Assembly: GCA_028284415.1 (NCBI GenBank)
Contig: JANQRU010000005.1
Location: 490,134-554,133, forward strand
Reading direction: 5' to 3'
Length of the DNA: 64,000 bases
Source: Pyrinomonadaceae bacterium
Lineage (GTDB): Bacteria > Acidobacteriota > Blastocatellia > Pyrinomonadales > Pyrinomonadaceae
Part shown: positions 27,203 through 36,538 of the stretch, in pieces
How the letters are laid out: every line of letters starts with the position of its first letter
Position numbering within the stretch: position 1 is the first letter of the stretch
Translations under genes and position numbers: made by a program
The notes under the pieces: generated by a model
Databases searched by the model: none
The model's input: only the letters and a program-made list of their open reading frames with translations
Told to the model about the DNA's origin: nothing

Positions 27203-27294
27203 TCTATATTCCCTGTAAATTGTTGTGTTTATTTACAAAAAATATCTTATAGAATCTCTCATCGTCAAATTTAGCAATTAAATTCAAAACAAAA

Positions 27295-27383
27295 GATAGA
27301 ACACGGATTTTGCAGATTTCGCGGATTTTCACCGATTTTTTATAAAGAGAATTTGCGTCAGTCCGTGTGATCCGTGTTCTATC
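27295..27383. repeat. Palindromic dispersed repeat (family A)
   Basis: Perfect 14-bp terminal inverted repeats (GATAGAACACGGAT / ATCCGTGTTCTATC) enclose an AT-rich core with further short CGGATTTT-type echoes. A relative lies at 30685-30757. Such ATCCGTGT elements sit between genes and do not code. Confidence 0.75.
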
Positions 27384-27402
27384 TAGTTATTCCAATTAGA
27401 TT

Positions 27403-27756
27403 TCAACCTGCTTTCCCATCAGGCAAATCCAGCATCTGTACCGAAGGCTCGCTTGGCGACCATAATTTTGCAATCCAAAACCATTGCATTGCTCCGATAA
27501 CCGCAAGAAAAATTGTATTCAGATAAAGTCCATCGCTTGAAATCGGACTTAACTCCAAATAATGATTCGACGCGACCAAAACGGGAAGAACAAAAATGCT
27601 ACACGGCAAAGCTAAAATAAAAGCCAAAACATTGAGTGCGAGAATAGAAATTTCCAATTGCTGATAATCTATCCCAAACCAATGAAACCCAAGCAAAATC
27701 AAAGAGATACCTGCAACCACTGTCCAAATCCTTTTGAAATCAAATTTAATTTTCAT
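27403..27756 (-). CDS. Hypothetical membrane protein
   Basis: 117 residues with three predicted membrane helices (IWTVVAGISLILLGFHWFG, ISILALNVLAFILALPCSIFVLPV and LNTIFLAVIGAMQWFWIAKLW). The Cys-free C-terminus is short. It is followed by a palindromic repeat. Family not recognised. Confidence 0.6.
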   Translation of the reverse strand: MKIKFDFKRIWTVVAGISLILLGFHWFGIDYQQLEISILALNVLAFILALPCSIFVLPVLVASNHYLELSPISSDGLYLNTIFLAVIGAMQWFWIAKLWSPSEPSVQMLDLPDGKAG

Positions 27757-27783
27757 TTTTCATGCTCCTTGTAAGTTTGATAT

Positions 27784-28308
27784 TCAATTGGACACCGAAT
27801 TTTCTTTTTTTGTTCCCGATTTTAAGAATAGTTTTGAAAAAGGAATGATTTGTAAGACAAACAAAATAATCGTAGCAATCAGAAATAACCAATCAAAAGT
27901 AAGTGATCGGTGGAGCAGTTTGTTATAGGGAGAATTCCAGACAGGTGATTCAACTATCACATATTTGTCCGAAAAAATATTCCAAACTTGATACAAAATA
28001 AAAAAGATAGCGGTTAAACAGACTATATGTATGAGAACTTTTACTTCTTTGTGTTTATAAAACTTGAAAAACTCAAATGACTTCCCTGTTCCAAAAAGCA
28101 CTAAGAGCCAACACAACAAATTGTATTTATCAGCAAGATGTTCATAAGTTCTTGGTCCACCTCCTGACATTTCAATTTTTTGCTCTATATTTTCATATTC
28201 TCTTTTAGCAAGTTCATAACCATCATCAAAACCTTTGCTTTCAAAATAAAGTGAAAAGCAAAGCAGAAATGCAACTATTGCAATCAAAAAAGATACTTTT
28301 TTTAGCAT
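27784..28308 (-). CDS. Hypothetical membrane protein
   Basis: 174 residues with an N-terminal anchor or signal helix (VSFLIAIVAFLLCFSLYF) and about three further membrane helices. The loop after helix 1 is charged (DDGYELAKREYENIEQKI). It lies 27 nt upstream of the small membrane protein gene, so the two are probably an operon. Family not recognised. Confidence 0.6.
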   Translation of the reverse strand: MLKKVSFLIAIVAFLLCFSLYFESKGFDDGYELAKREYENIEQKIEMSGGGPRTYEHLADKYNLLCWLLVLFGTGKSFEFFKFYKHKEVKVLIHIVCLTAIFFILYQVWNIFSDKYVIVESPVWNSPYNKLLHRSLTFDWLFLIATIILFVLQIIPFSKLFLKSGTKKENSVSN

Positions 28309-28347
28309 GATAATTAGACGCTAATTACTTAAATTTGTTCCCAACAG

Positions 28348-28447
28348 GTCAGAACTGCTTGCAGTAGCGAGCAATTTTACTTGAGTAACTGAATATACGA
28401 ATTAACTACTCCAACATAAACCATTTGCTACTGCAAACGGTTCTGAC
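28348..28447. repeat. Palindromic dispersed repeat (family B)
   Basis: 24-base arms beginning GTCAGAACTGCTTGCAGTAG and ending in CTGCAAACGGTTCTGAC pair over about 20 positions around a 52-nt centre. It fills the spacer between divergent genes. It is non-coding and REP-like in appearance. Confidence 0.7.
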
Positions 28448-28509
28448 TTGTAATTACTTTTTCGTGATATAATTCCTAAAATTTTTCACCTAAATTTTTC
28501 TAAATTTCT

Positions 28510-30192
28510 ATGACAAACGACACATTAATCGGCACGGTCAAAGGTCCCGGCGAATTGCCGCACGAATATCTGATTATTACGAAAGATAATGAGAAAACTC
28601 GCATCGGTGAATTTGTTTATTATGCGGTTGAAGTTGATGATGACAAACGCCAGATCATCGGCACTATCAAGGGACGAAAACTTGTTCGCAATCTGCCCGA
28701 CGCGTTTCTTGCCGATCCGAACACTCCGCCGAATATGATCTCTTCACTAATTGGCTTGAACGGCGATGAAACAAGTGAGATTTATCAGATAGAAGTCGAG
28801 ACTATCGGCTATTTTTCCAAGACTTTGAAAGATTTTGTCAACCCTAGAATTCCGCCAAATCCGGGTCAGCCAATTTATTTAGCATCATCGGAAACGCTTG
28901 CAGAAATGCTTAGTCCGAAGCAACGAACGGAAGCTGGTTCGGCACACATCGGTTCGCTTCTAACACGCGAACAAGGCAAAGTTCCAGTCGTTCTTTCAGT
29001 CAAAGATGTCGTTTCTACGCACCTTGCAATTCTCGCTTCGACGGGTTCAGGAAAATCTTACACAGCGGGTGTTTTGGTCGAAGAATTGATGAATAAATAC
29101 AATCGTGCCGCCGTTCTGATCGTTGACCCGCACGGCGAATATCACACGATGCAATCCGTCCACGGCGACGAACAATTTTTTGGTGAAGACGGCTATAAAC
29201 CCGAAGTAAAAATCTTCACACCCGACAAAATAAAGGTTCGTTTTTCGACTTTGACGGAAGCTGACATTAAATATCTTTTGCCCGAAGGAACATCCGACAA
29301 GATGCTTCATTTTCTCTCGCAAGCCTTTCGCAAATTAACGGATTCGCCGATGGCAGACCGTCAAATGTGGGGTTATCACGATCTACGCGATGCCGTGAAC
29401 GAACAAAAATATGGCGACGAAAACAGCAATTCCAGCAACGCTTCTTCGATTGACGGTTTGTTGTGGCGACTTGATTCTCGGTTTGACAGAAAGGATGGAA
29501 TTTTTAGTGACAACGAACATATTCCTTTACAAGATTTGTTCGCACCGGGACGTTGCACTGTTTTGGAATTATCCGACATCGAACAAAATGAACAACAAGT
29601 CATCGTCGGAACGCTTTTACGACGTGTAAATAAAGCACGCATGATGACCGTCCGCGAAGGCGTTGATAAAGGCGAAAACTTCCTCGACTATCCCGTTTTC
29701 ACACTTCTCGAAGAAGCCCACCGTTTTGCACCAGCAGGAGCAAGCGTCGTTTCCACAAATATCTTAAAACAAATACTCTCCGAAGGTCGCAAATTCGGTG
29801 TCGGCATCGGTTTGATAACGCAACGCCCCGGCAAACTCGACCAAGACGTTTTATCGCAATGTATGACACAAATAATTATGCGAATCGTCAACCCGATTGA
29901 CCAACAAACAATCGCCCAATCCGTCGAAGGTGCAGGACGAGCAATGCTCGCCGAACTTCCCGCTCTAACCAAAGGACAAGCAATAATCTCAGGTGTCGGC
30001 GTAAACACACCCGTAATGTGTCGCATCCGCCAACGCCTAACCAAACATGGCGGCGAAACCTTCGATGCCCCCGAACAATGGCTCAAATGGCATTCATCCG
30101 ATTCCAAAGAAAAACGCGAGCAGGAAGATGCATTATATTTGAAAGAAACAAAGGAAAAGCCGACGGAAAAGGTTGGAAATATAAGGATTTAA
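28510..30192 (+). CDS. HerA-like ATPase
   Basis: 560 residues of the HerA/FtsK superfamily (DUF87 type). Order: N-terminal beta-barrel (about 1-110), Walker A in STGSGKSYTAG (about residue 180), Walker B in AAVLIVDPHGEY, a LLEEAHRFAP segment, and late arginine-rich motifs (IGLITQRPGKLDQDVLSQ). HerA proteins pump DNA and often pair with NurA nuclease in end resection; no nurA neighbour is seen, so it may act alone or in defence. It is transcribed alone behind a palindromic repeat. Confidence 0.88.
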   Translation: MTNDTLIGTVKGPGELPHEYLIITKDNEKTRIGEFVYYAVEVDDDKRQIIGTIKGRKLVRNLPDAFLADPNTPPNMISSLIGLNGDETSEIYQIEVETIGYFSKTLKDFVNPRIPPNPGQPIYLASSETLAEMLSPKQRTEAGSAHIGSLLTREQGKVPVVLSVKDVVSTHLAILASTGSGKSYTAGVLVEELMNKYNRAAVLIVDPHGEYHTMQSVHGDEQFFGEDGYKPEVKIFTPDKIKVRFSTLTEADIKYLLPEGTSDKMLHFLSQAFRKLTDSPMADRQMWGYHDLRDAVNEQKYGDENSNSSNASSIDGLLWRLDSRFDRKDGIFSDNEHIPLQDLFAPGRCTVLELSDIEQNEQQVIVGTLLRRVNKARMMTVREGVDKGENFLDYPVFTLLEEAHRFAPAGASVVSTNILKQILSEGRKFGVGIGLITQRPGKLDQDVLSQCMTQIIMRIVNPIDQQTIAQSVEGAGRAMLAELPALTKGQAIISGVGVNTPVMCRIRQRLTKHGGETFDAPEQWLKWHSSDSKEKREQEDALYLKETKEKPTEKVGNIRI

Positions 30193-30492
30193 AAATATTG
30201 AGTTTGTATTAAAAAAAATATATATTTAATGACATGAACGAAAGTTCCATTTTGATAAAAATTTACGAAGCTATGGTTGGCAATCTATTTTATGATTTGG
30301 CTAAGATGATATTTTTGTATTTGATTTCTAAATTATTGATTTCTTTTTGTAGATTTTTAAAACCTTGTGTTTCAAAAGTGTTTAAAAAAAATACTTTCCA
30401 GCATATGCCAACCTGATCGTGTCCTCTCGATATAAATTATCATGAAAATAAACTAGTTGTTTTTTTGTTCAAAAATTAGAGTATTTTCGAAA

Positions 30493-30624
30493 AATGTTCC
30501 GTTAGGAACTATCTGATAATAGCCCCGTCATTTATGGCGGGGTTTTGATTATAAAATTCGTTAAAGTCCCGTGAGGGACTACCCAATTGCTCCTCATGGG
30601 ATTTTATGTTTTTAGCGGAACATT
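30493..30624. repeat. Composite palindromic repeat (family C)
   Basis: Ends AATGTTCCG and CGGAACATT are inverted. Inside are small hairpins: GTTCCGTTAGGAAC, CCCCG..CGGGG around TCATTTATGG, and GTCCCGTGAGGGAC. The termini resemble those of the larger element at 47570-47853, suggesting one family with variable interiors. Confidence 0.7.
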
Positions 30625-30684
30625 CTCTTTAAAAAAACAAAACTATACGACTATCCGTAAATAATTCATATGCAAAAAATTACT

Positions 30685-30757
30685 TGCGGATTAGGCAGAT
30701 TTTCACAGATTATTTCTCGAAAATCTGCGGGTATCCGTGCAATCTGTGTAATCCGTA
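30685..30757. repeat. Palindromic dispersed repeat (family A relative)
   Basis: TGCGGATTA and TAATCCGTA form imperfect ends, and AGATTTTC/GAAAATCT pairs inside. The AATCTGTGTAATCCGTATTCTA right end is a diverged form of the right end of the 27295-27383 element. Confidence 0.6.
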
Positions 30758-30794
30758 TTCTATTTCCGTAAAGACTTTATTGTTTTGAAGTTTT

Positions 30795-32660
30795 TTAAGG
30801 ATTTCCACTCGGAATCTGATAAATCTCTTTTGCTGTTATGTCTGCTAAATCTTTTCTGACGAGCAAATATAATTCTACTCCGGGACGCAAAGGGTATGTG
30901 CCGACGTATTTGTAATGAGCGGCATATCTTGGTGCTAGTTCGGGCAATTGTGCTTTTGAGGCGATGACCATTTCGGCTGTGTTGGCATCTACCAGACGCC
31001 CGTGAAAATTGGCTTTTGGATAATCATTCATATACCAAGGCATTGACCAATAATCGGGCGAAACGACCTCAATAGTTGCGTCTTTTCCTCTGCCGCTTTT
31101 TTCGGCGTAGCGATCAATTTCTTCTATCAAATCTAAAAAACCGCGTTGGGTGTGGGCGTAGATGTAAGGCATTGAATCATCGTCGTATTTGACGAAATTG
31201 AGTTCATAAGTTTGATATGACAAAACTCCGACTGAAACGATTGCTAAGATTCCCGCTAGGATTTTTTGAACGAGCATTTTTGATATAGCCAGTTCGTTGA
31301 TTGCATAACCGCCGATAATGCACATTGGTAAAGTAAATGAAAGCATTAGCCAAGGTGTTTTGTAAGGGATAATTGAGTATGCGAGGAAAAGCCCGAATGC
31401 CCAAAGTGCTGTAAAAATTGCGAAGCGATGGCGTACCTTGATGAAGGCGATGAGAGTTCCGGCAACAGATAAAATAATCAGCGGGGCTTCAATGTCCCAA
31501 AGCCATTTTGCATAAGCTAATCTGCCATTTTGTGTGTGGTCAGTTCCGCCCGTTTTTGTCCAAATCGCATAGGCTTCAAATGCTCCGATAACGCCTTTTG
31601 GATACGTAAAAAATGAAGAGAAAAATAAAACTCCAACGTAGATAAATACTGCTGCAAATGCGACATTTATTAACAAGAAATCTGTCGAACTACCCAAAGC
31701 TTCTTTGAAATTCCCCCATGTTAGAGGCTTTTTGGATAATTCATCTTCACCAATTTCACCAATTGCTTTTTCGTAAATCTTTCGCCAAATCCAAACGCAA
31801 ACGCAAGCAATTATCATTGTGCCGATGGTTATAAATGCTGTTTCTTTCGTGGCAAAGAGCATAATCAATGAGGCAGATGCCAGCAGAAAATAAATCGGTC
31901 TGCCCTCATTCCAAGCAAGAAGCATACGCATCACGAAGAAGATCAAAACTCCTTCGATGGCAAAAATCAAAATTCGCAAAGCCCAGACGACAGTCATATT
32001 TTCCCCGCCCAAATATCCTGCTAAAGACAAAGCCGACGGCAAAAAGCAAACCATCAAAAGCAAAACCATCCAAGCAACCGAAAAGATTCCCGCTTTGCGT
32101 TTTTCGATAAAATAGGCAAACGCAACCACAAAACTCAGGCTAAAAAACACAAATAAAATCTCGTGTATAAAATACCGTGAGATATAAACCATTCCCGGCG
32201 AAAGTGCCAAGAAAAGTCCCGCTGAAAGACTTCCGATCTTCCCAATGTAGCGTTTTAAGAAGAAAGCTAAAATAACGGTTAAAACACCAAATATCGCCAC
32301 GCTAGCACGGACGCTGATGGTATTTAAGCCAAAGATCTTTGCAAAGGTTAAAGAGAAATAATAGAGATTCGGACCATGATAATTTGCAGGATCGTATTGA
32401 TACATTCCCTCGCGGAAAAGCCTCGTTAGGAAAAAACCATTTACACCTTCATCATGGTGCATCGGTTTGAGTTCAAGCCAAAAGAAACGTAAAAACGTGG
32501 CAAGAGCAGTAATGAGTCCGCAACATAAGTGGTAAGTAGTAAGTGGTAAGCGGTAAGTTTTTTTATCCTTACTACTTTCTTGAGAGTTGTTGTTTTCAGT
32601 GGGTAGATTTTCACTTACCACTTTCCGTTTACCGTTTTCCACTTTTTTATTCTTGCTCAT
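30795..32660 (-). CDS. Agl23/TIGR03663-like polytopic membrane glycosyltransferase
   Basis: 621 residues with about 12 membrane helices. The hallmark LKPMHHDEGVNGFFLTRLF ... YHGPNLYYF region (residues about 70-110) matches the family described as flippase-activity-associated Agl23, a GT-C/PMT-like group with an acidic catalytic loop. The C-terminal 120 residues are a soluble periplasmic domain (YSMPWYMNDYPKANF). Residues 5-48 are charged, with the odd stretch TYRLPLTTYHL encoded by heptamer repeats, so the N-terminus may be repeat-derived. It overlaps the partner gene by 4 bp (ATGA). Confidence 0.82.
   Translation of the reverse strand: MSKNKKVENGKRKVVSENLPTENNNSQESSKDKKTYRLPLTTYHLCCGLITALATFLRFFWLELKPMHHDEGVNGFFLTRLFREGMYQYDPANYHGPNLYYFSLTFAKIFGLNTISVRASVAIFGVLTVILAFFLKRYIGKIGSLSAGLFLALSPGMVYISRYFIHEILFVFFSLSFVVAFAYFIEKRKAGIFSVAWMVLLLMVCFLPSALSLAGYLGGENMTVVWALRILIFAIEGVLIFFVMRMLLAWNEGRPIYFLLASASLIMLFATKETAFITIGTMIIACVCVWIWRKIYEKAIGEIGEDELSKKPLTWGNFKEALGSSTDFLLINVAFAAVFIYVGVLFFSSFFTYPKGVIGAFEAYAIWTKTGGTDHTQNGRLAYAKWLWDIEAPLIILSVAGTLIAFIKVRHRFAIFTALWAFGLFLAYSIIPYKTPWLMLSFTLPMCIIGGYAINELAISKMLVQKILAGILAIVSVGVLSYQTYELNFVKYDDDSMPYIYAHTQRGFLDLIEEIDRYAEKSGRGKDATIEVVSPDYWSMPWYMNDYPKANFHGRLVDANTAEMVIASKAQLPELAPRYAAHYKYVGTYPLRPGVELYLLVRKDLADITAKEIYQIPSGNP
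32529..32556. repeat. Heptamer array inside coding sequence
   Basis: Four degenerate GTGGTAA heptamers (GTGGTAA, GTAGTAA, GTGGTAA, GCGGTAA) inside the 5' part of the 30795-32660 gene. Read on the minus strand it encodes part of YRLPLTTYHL. It forms an inverted pair with the array at 32614-32641. Confidence 0.7.
32614..32641. repeat. Heptamer array inside coding sequence
   Basis: Four degenerate CTTACCA heptamers (CTTACCA, CTTTCCG, TTTACCG, TTTTCCA) near the start codon of the 30795-32660 gene, in the opposite sense to the array at 32529-32556. Together they could fold back over a 57-nt loop. Confidence 0.65.
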
Positions 32661-34738
32661 TTAACTTTATAAACTTTGTATTGTCCCGCGATTGCGACGA
32701 TCGGGTATTTTTGAAAATACTGCTCATTGACCTGTTGCGAAAATTGTCCGAAATACTCGCGTTCTTTTGGTGATATTAATACATAATCAATTCCGTATTT
32801 TTTCAATAAAATATCAGCAGAGGCTTCGCCTAAATAGATTCTCTTTAGGTCGTTTTCCCTTTCAACATAATCAATTCCGTGCGATGAAAGATGCCCAATG
32901 TAACGCATTAATGAAGGTCTGCCTGTTAGGACAACGGCAGAATTATACGTCGGAGCATTTAAGAATAAAGCGTTCGGCTTAACTTCTTCTTTTAATTCTT
33001 CGGCGATTTTGACAGCATCCGCATCATAAATCCCGTTTCGCATTTGCCCCGAAGTAGTTCGCCAAACATCCAATGCTCCTGCTAATGTCAGTATAATTAA
33101 ACACGCAACTGAAACAGCCTTAAATATTTTATCCTTCTCCCACATCCAAGCCAAAAATAAAGCAACAAAAGGAATCGAACCAACAAACCAATAAATCAAA
33201 ACCTTGATGTTATCCCATTCCCAAGGTGCAAACTTTGCTATATTTGAGATCACAAATAAAAATAGAAAAGGTAGGAAAAAGATTAAATGGATAATGGATA
33301 ATGGATAATGGATAATGTTTTCCTCTTCTTTTTTGCCTTTTCCTTTTACCTTTTTATTTTCTTCTTCCTTTGCTTCTTCGCGGCTTTGCGGGAGAAAGAT
33401 TAATAATAAACCAGCTATCAAAAGTGGAATCAGAAGCCCTGTATTCTTAAACCAAAACCAAATAAGATTTTCACCTTGTGAATGCCAACCGAAATGCCAC
33501 GCGATGAATTCACTTGTCCTCGTCGCACTTCCCGATAAAGTCCAAAGTAATTCAGGAACGGCAATAATTGAAACTCCGATTGCAAACGCAACCCAATTTT
33601 TCCAGTTTTTTAAACTAAAGAAAAATAAAAATGCCGATACAATGAAAAGAACAGCGAGGCTATGTGCGTGAATGAGTGGCAACATTCCAGCGATTAAACC
33701 GATTGATAGGGATGAAGCGAGTGTGTGAATTAGAGAAGGCGAGACTTCTTTTTTGGACTTCTCTTTTTTTCCCTCATCGCTTTTTCTTTTCTTCTCTCCA
33801 TCGCTCACTCTCTTACTCTCTCTATTCCCAAAAACACTCCACAAATACCCCAAAACTACAATCGTCAAAGGCAATCCGAGAAGCAGACTTCTTTGGGTGA
33901 TAAAGAGAGTTATAAGCGAATTTCCCCAACGGAATTTATCGCTGATAGTATAATCTCTCGGCAAATTCCAGAGTATTTCCCAAAGCCCTTGTGTGCCATA
34001 CCAGTAATCTTTGAAGAACCATAAAAGACCGAGACCACCAGAGAAAAATAATATAAACGGTGCGATTTTTCCGGCGAGGCGACTGTTTGTAACTTTGAAA
34101 ACAAATCTCTCTAAGATCACCAAAAGCGAAAACGCCCAAACGGTATTTTGCATGAGCATTGCTGATTGCACGCTCGCTCCGAGTTTAACCAAACAAGCAG
34201 TTAAAAAATCAGCAATAAACGGATATGTAAATTTTGCATCTGCAAATGAAGGATTTTGTGGTGGAAAATTATTGCCATCGGTAAAAGAGAAAATCGCTCC
34301 GAGATGATATGGCAAATCACCTAAATTTTGTGATGCTCCGGTGAAGATTCCATCTGCACCGACGATCATTGCTTTGTCGAAAAAAGCTAAAAATAAGATG
34401 ACGAAAAATAAATAATATGCCAAACGCCAAAACCTTTTGGCACTTACGCCCTGAGTTTTATCTTTCGCTCTTTGCCATTCTTCTTTGAGCAGTCGTTTTC
34501 TATTTTTGTCTTTGAATAAAAGAACGGGAATGAGAGATATTAAAAGTGCGATTAAAACAGTAACAACCGAAAGTCCTAAAAAACTGGCAAGCAAAAAATA
34601 GATCAAACCAAACACAGCCGAACCGACAATATTCCCCGCCGCAAGCCGCCACAGAAAAGTCTCGTCTTTGGCAAAAAGGTAAGTCAGGCTAAGTCCGCCG
34701 ACTGTGATGATTGAAATTATTATTAATGAAATAAACAT
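32657..34738 (-). CDS. Large polytopic membrane protein, GT-C-like partner
   Basis: 693 residues, about 14 membrane helices, with a LPYHLGAIFSF ... PPQNPSFADAKFTYPFIADFL loop (Asp, His and Pro rich) in the place where GT-C enzymes have their catalytic loop. The C-terminal soluble part (residues about 590-693) ends in DYVLISPKEREYFGQF. Two cytosolic loops are very Lys/Glu/Ser-rich (KRVSDGEKKRKSDEGKKEK and KEEENKKVKGKGKK), the second followed by repeat-derived IIHYPLSIIHL. Its coupling to the Agl23-like gene suggests a shared glycan or lipid-sugar pathway. Exact function unknown. Confidence 0.7.
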   Translation of the reverse strand: MFISLIIISIITVGGLSLTYLFAKDETFLWRLAAGNIVGSAVFGLIYFLLASFLGLSVVTVLIALLISLIPVLLFKDKNRKRLLKEEWQRAKDKTQGVSAKRFWRLAYYLFFVILFLAFFDKAMIVGADGIFTGASQNLGDLPYHLGAIFSFTDGNNFPPQNPSFADAKFTYPFIADFLTACLVKLGASVQSAMLMQNTVWAFSLLVILERFVFKVTNSRLAGKIAPFILFFSGGLGLLWFFKDYWYGTQGLWEILWNLPRDYTISDKFRWGNSLITLFITQRSLLLGLPLTIVVLGYLWSVFGNRESKRVSDGEKKRKSDEGKKEKSKKEVSPSLIHTLASSLSIGLIAGMLPLIHAHSLAVLFIVSAFLFFFSLKNWKNWVAFAIGVSIIAVPELLWTLSGSATRTSEFIAWHFGWHSQGENLIWFWFKNTGLLIPLLIAGLLLIFLPQSREEAKEEENKKVKGKGKKEEENIIHYPLSIIHLIFFLPFLFLFVISNIAKFAPWEWDNIKVLIYWFVGSIPFVALFLAWMWEKDKIFKAVSVACLIILTLAGALDVWRTTSGQMRNGIYDADAVKIAEELKEEVKPNALFLNAPTYNSAVVLTGRPSLMRYIGHLSSHGIDYVERENDLKRIYLGEASADILLKKYGIDYVLISPKEREYFGQFSQQVNEQYFQKYPIVAIAGQYKVYKVK
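33289..33316. repeat. Heptamer array inside coding sequence
   Basis: Four perfect GGATAAT heptamers, read as ATTATCC on the coding strand, encoding the IIHYPLSIIH segment of the large membrane protein. The length of 28 nt is not a multiple of three, so expansion or loss of a single unit would shift the frame. Confidence 0.8.
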
Positions 34739-34880
34739 TTAAATTATTCAATAAAATTAAGCCATAGTTTCTGCGTTTCTCAAAATCAATATAAAAGTTT
34801 AGAATAAGCAGTTTGAAATTTGAAATATAAAAACTTTGGTCTGTGAAATTATTCAACAACTGACCAATAACTACTAAATT

Positions 34881-35981
34881 ATGCTACAAGTTGGAATCGT
34901 TGGCTTGCCCAACGTCGGAAAATCTACTCTTTTTAATGCTTTGACCGCACAGGAAGCGGCTCTGGCGGCGAATTATCCTTTTGCGACGATTGAACCAAAT
35001 GTAGGAATCGTTGCCGTGCCGGATGAACGTCTGCCGGTTTTGGAAAAGATTCATAAAGCCCAAAAACTCGTTCCCGCTACGGTTGAATTCGTTGATATTG
35101 CGGGGCTTGTCAAAGGTGCGTCCAAAGGCGAAGGTTTGGGAAATAAATTCCTTGCGAACATACGCGAAACTGACGCGGTCGTGCAGGTCGTTCGTTGTTT
35201 TGAAGATGAAAATGTACATCACGTTGAAGGTTCAGTTGATCCGATCCGTGATATCGAAACTATTCAAATCGAATTGGCTTTAGCCGATCTTGCATCAGTC
35301 GAAAGACGCATCGAAAAAGCTACGCGGACAGCAAAATCTGGCGATAAAGAAGCAAAAAAAGAAATTGCTATCCTCGAAAAACTTCTGCCCGTTTTAGAAG
35401 AAGGACGCCCCGCACGTGCCACCGATTTAAATGATGACGAGAAAAAGATTGCTAAAAATTTCTTTCTTTTAACAACAAAACCGACGATCTACGCGGCAAA
35501 TGTTGATGAAAATTCGCTTGCCGATCCCGATTCAAACCCACACGTCAAAGCCGTTAAAGAACATGCCGAAAGCGAAAACAGCGAAACAGTTGTAATCTGT
35601 GCAAGACTCGAAGAAGAATTGATCTCACTCGAAGAAGAAGAGCGACTCGAATACTTGAATGATCTCGGTGTTTCCTCAAGCGGTGTCGATAAAATGATCA
35701 AATCCGCCTACAAACTTTTAGGCTTGATGTCCTTTTTAACAGGTGGAGAAAAAGAGGTGCGTGCCTGGACGATTCCCGTCGGCACAAAAGCCTCAAAAGC
35801 CGCAGGAGAAATTCATTCCGACATCGAACGTGGTTTCATACGTGCGGAGATAATTTCTTTCGATGACTTGGTAGAAATGGGTTCACGCTCCGCCGCACGA
35901 GATAAAGGAAAAGTTCGCCTCGAAGGAAAAGAATACGTAATGCAGGAAGGTGACGTTGTAGATTTTCGCTTCAATGTTTAG
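34881..35981 (+). CDS. ychF: Redox-regulated ATPase/GTPase YchF
   Basis: 366 residues of the Obg-related YchF family, usual length about 363. G1 is [10 protein letters not shown]3 [10 protein letters not shown], the G4 position has NVDE (YchF-type, favouring ATP over GTP), and the C-terminal TGS-like domain ends [10 protein letters not shown]. It binds ribosomes and is involved in stress responses. It is divergent from the membrane protein pair. Confidence 0.97.
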   Translation: MLQVGIVGLPNVGKSTLFNALTAQEAALAANYPFATIEPNVGIVAVPDERLPVLEKIHKAQKLVPATVEFVDIAGLVKGASKGEGLGNKFLANIRETDAVVQVVRCFEDENVHHVEGSVDPIRDIETIQIELALADLASVERRIEKATRTAKSGDKEAKKEIAILEKLLPVLEEGRPARATDLNDDEKKIAKNFFLLTTKPTIYAANVDENSLADPDSNPHVKAVKEHAESENSETVVICARLEEELISLEEEERLEYLNDLGVSSSGVDKMIKSAYKLLGLMSFLTGGEKEVRAWTIPVGTKASKAAGEIHSDIERGFIRAEIISFDDLVEMGSRSAARDKGKVRLEGKEYVMQEGDVVDFRFNV

Positions 35982-36006
35982 ACATTTTTATATATAATTT
36001 TGGTCG

Positions 36007-36441
36007 GTGATTCGGAATTTTACCAAAACTAAGTTTTTAACAGTTTTATTAACTGCTTTTCTCTGTTTGAATTTGAGCGGTTCGCTCTGTCTCGTTCATT
36101 GCCAGTGGATGGATATGAGTGAGGACACAGAGCATTGTCCGATTGCGAAATTAGATAAAGAAAATTGCCCAAATTCAAGCGAATCATCTGAAGAAAAATC
36201 CAAACTCAAAACTAAAAGCCAAAACATAAGTAATTGTTGTGATCTTGCAATAAACCCTGCCGTTGCAAAACTTGAAAAACAACAACAAATTACTCAACAG
36301 GTAGCCGAATCGAGAAAGGCAACTTACAATTTCCAACCAATTTGGTTTGAAAAAACCATACATCAAACAAAATTTTCTTACCAAAAGCCTCTTAAAGACA
36401 AGAGGATAATCCGTCTAAAAATTTGTGTCTTTTTGATTTAA
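36007..36441 (+). CDS. Hypothetical exported Cys/His protein
   Basis: 144 residues from a GTG start, with a signal peptide (FLTVLLTAFLCLNLSGS) and a mature N-terminal part with CLVHC, EHCPIAK and CPNSS. The HCPIAK and CPN motifs echo the CPMKK of the next gene, so both may handle the same metal. The rest is Lys/Gln-rich and basic. The start is weakly supported and there is no good ribosome site. It lies 25 nt after ychF. Confidence 0.6.
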   Translation: MIRNFTKTKFLTVLLTAFLCLNLSGSLCLVHCQWMDMSEDTEHCPIAKLDKENCPNSSESSEEKSKLKTKSQNISNCCDLAINPAVAKLEKQQQITQQVAESRKATYNFQPIWFEKTIHQTKFSYQKPLKDKRIIRLKICVFLI

Positions 36442-36538
36442 AAAGTTGCTTTATTTATCAATTGTGAATAAAGCGTCAGGCTGTTTTCCGGCTTGACAGG
36501 ATATAAACTTTTTAAATTAATGAGGAATAATTTTAATT

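Larger units (their letters stand above)
30193..30794. other. 602-base spacer holding repeats
   Basis: It contains two palindromic repeats (30493-30624 and 30685-30757). A 60-codon frame at 30234-30416 has no ribosome site and only weak membrane-like character, so I do not call it a gene. The rest is AT-rich without recognisable signals. Confidence 0.6.

Noticed and set aside
30234..30416. 60-codon frame with a hydrophobic middle
   Set aside because: No ribosome site, AT-rich composition and position in a repeat-filled spacer; no family features.
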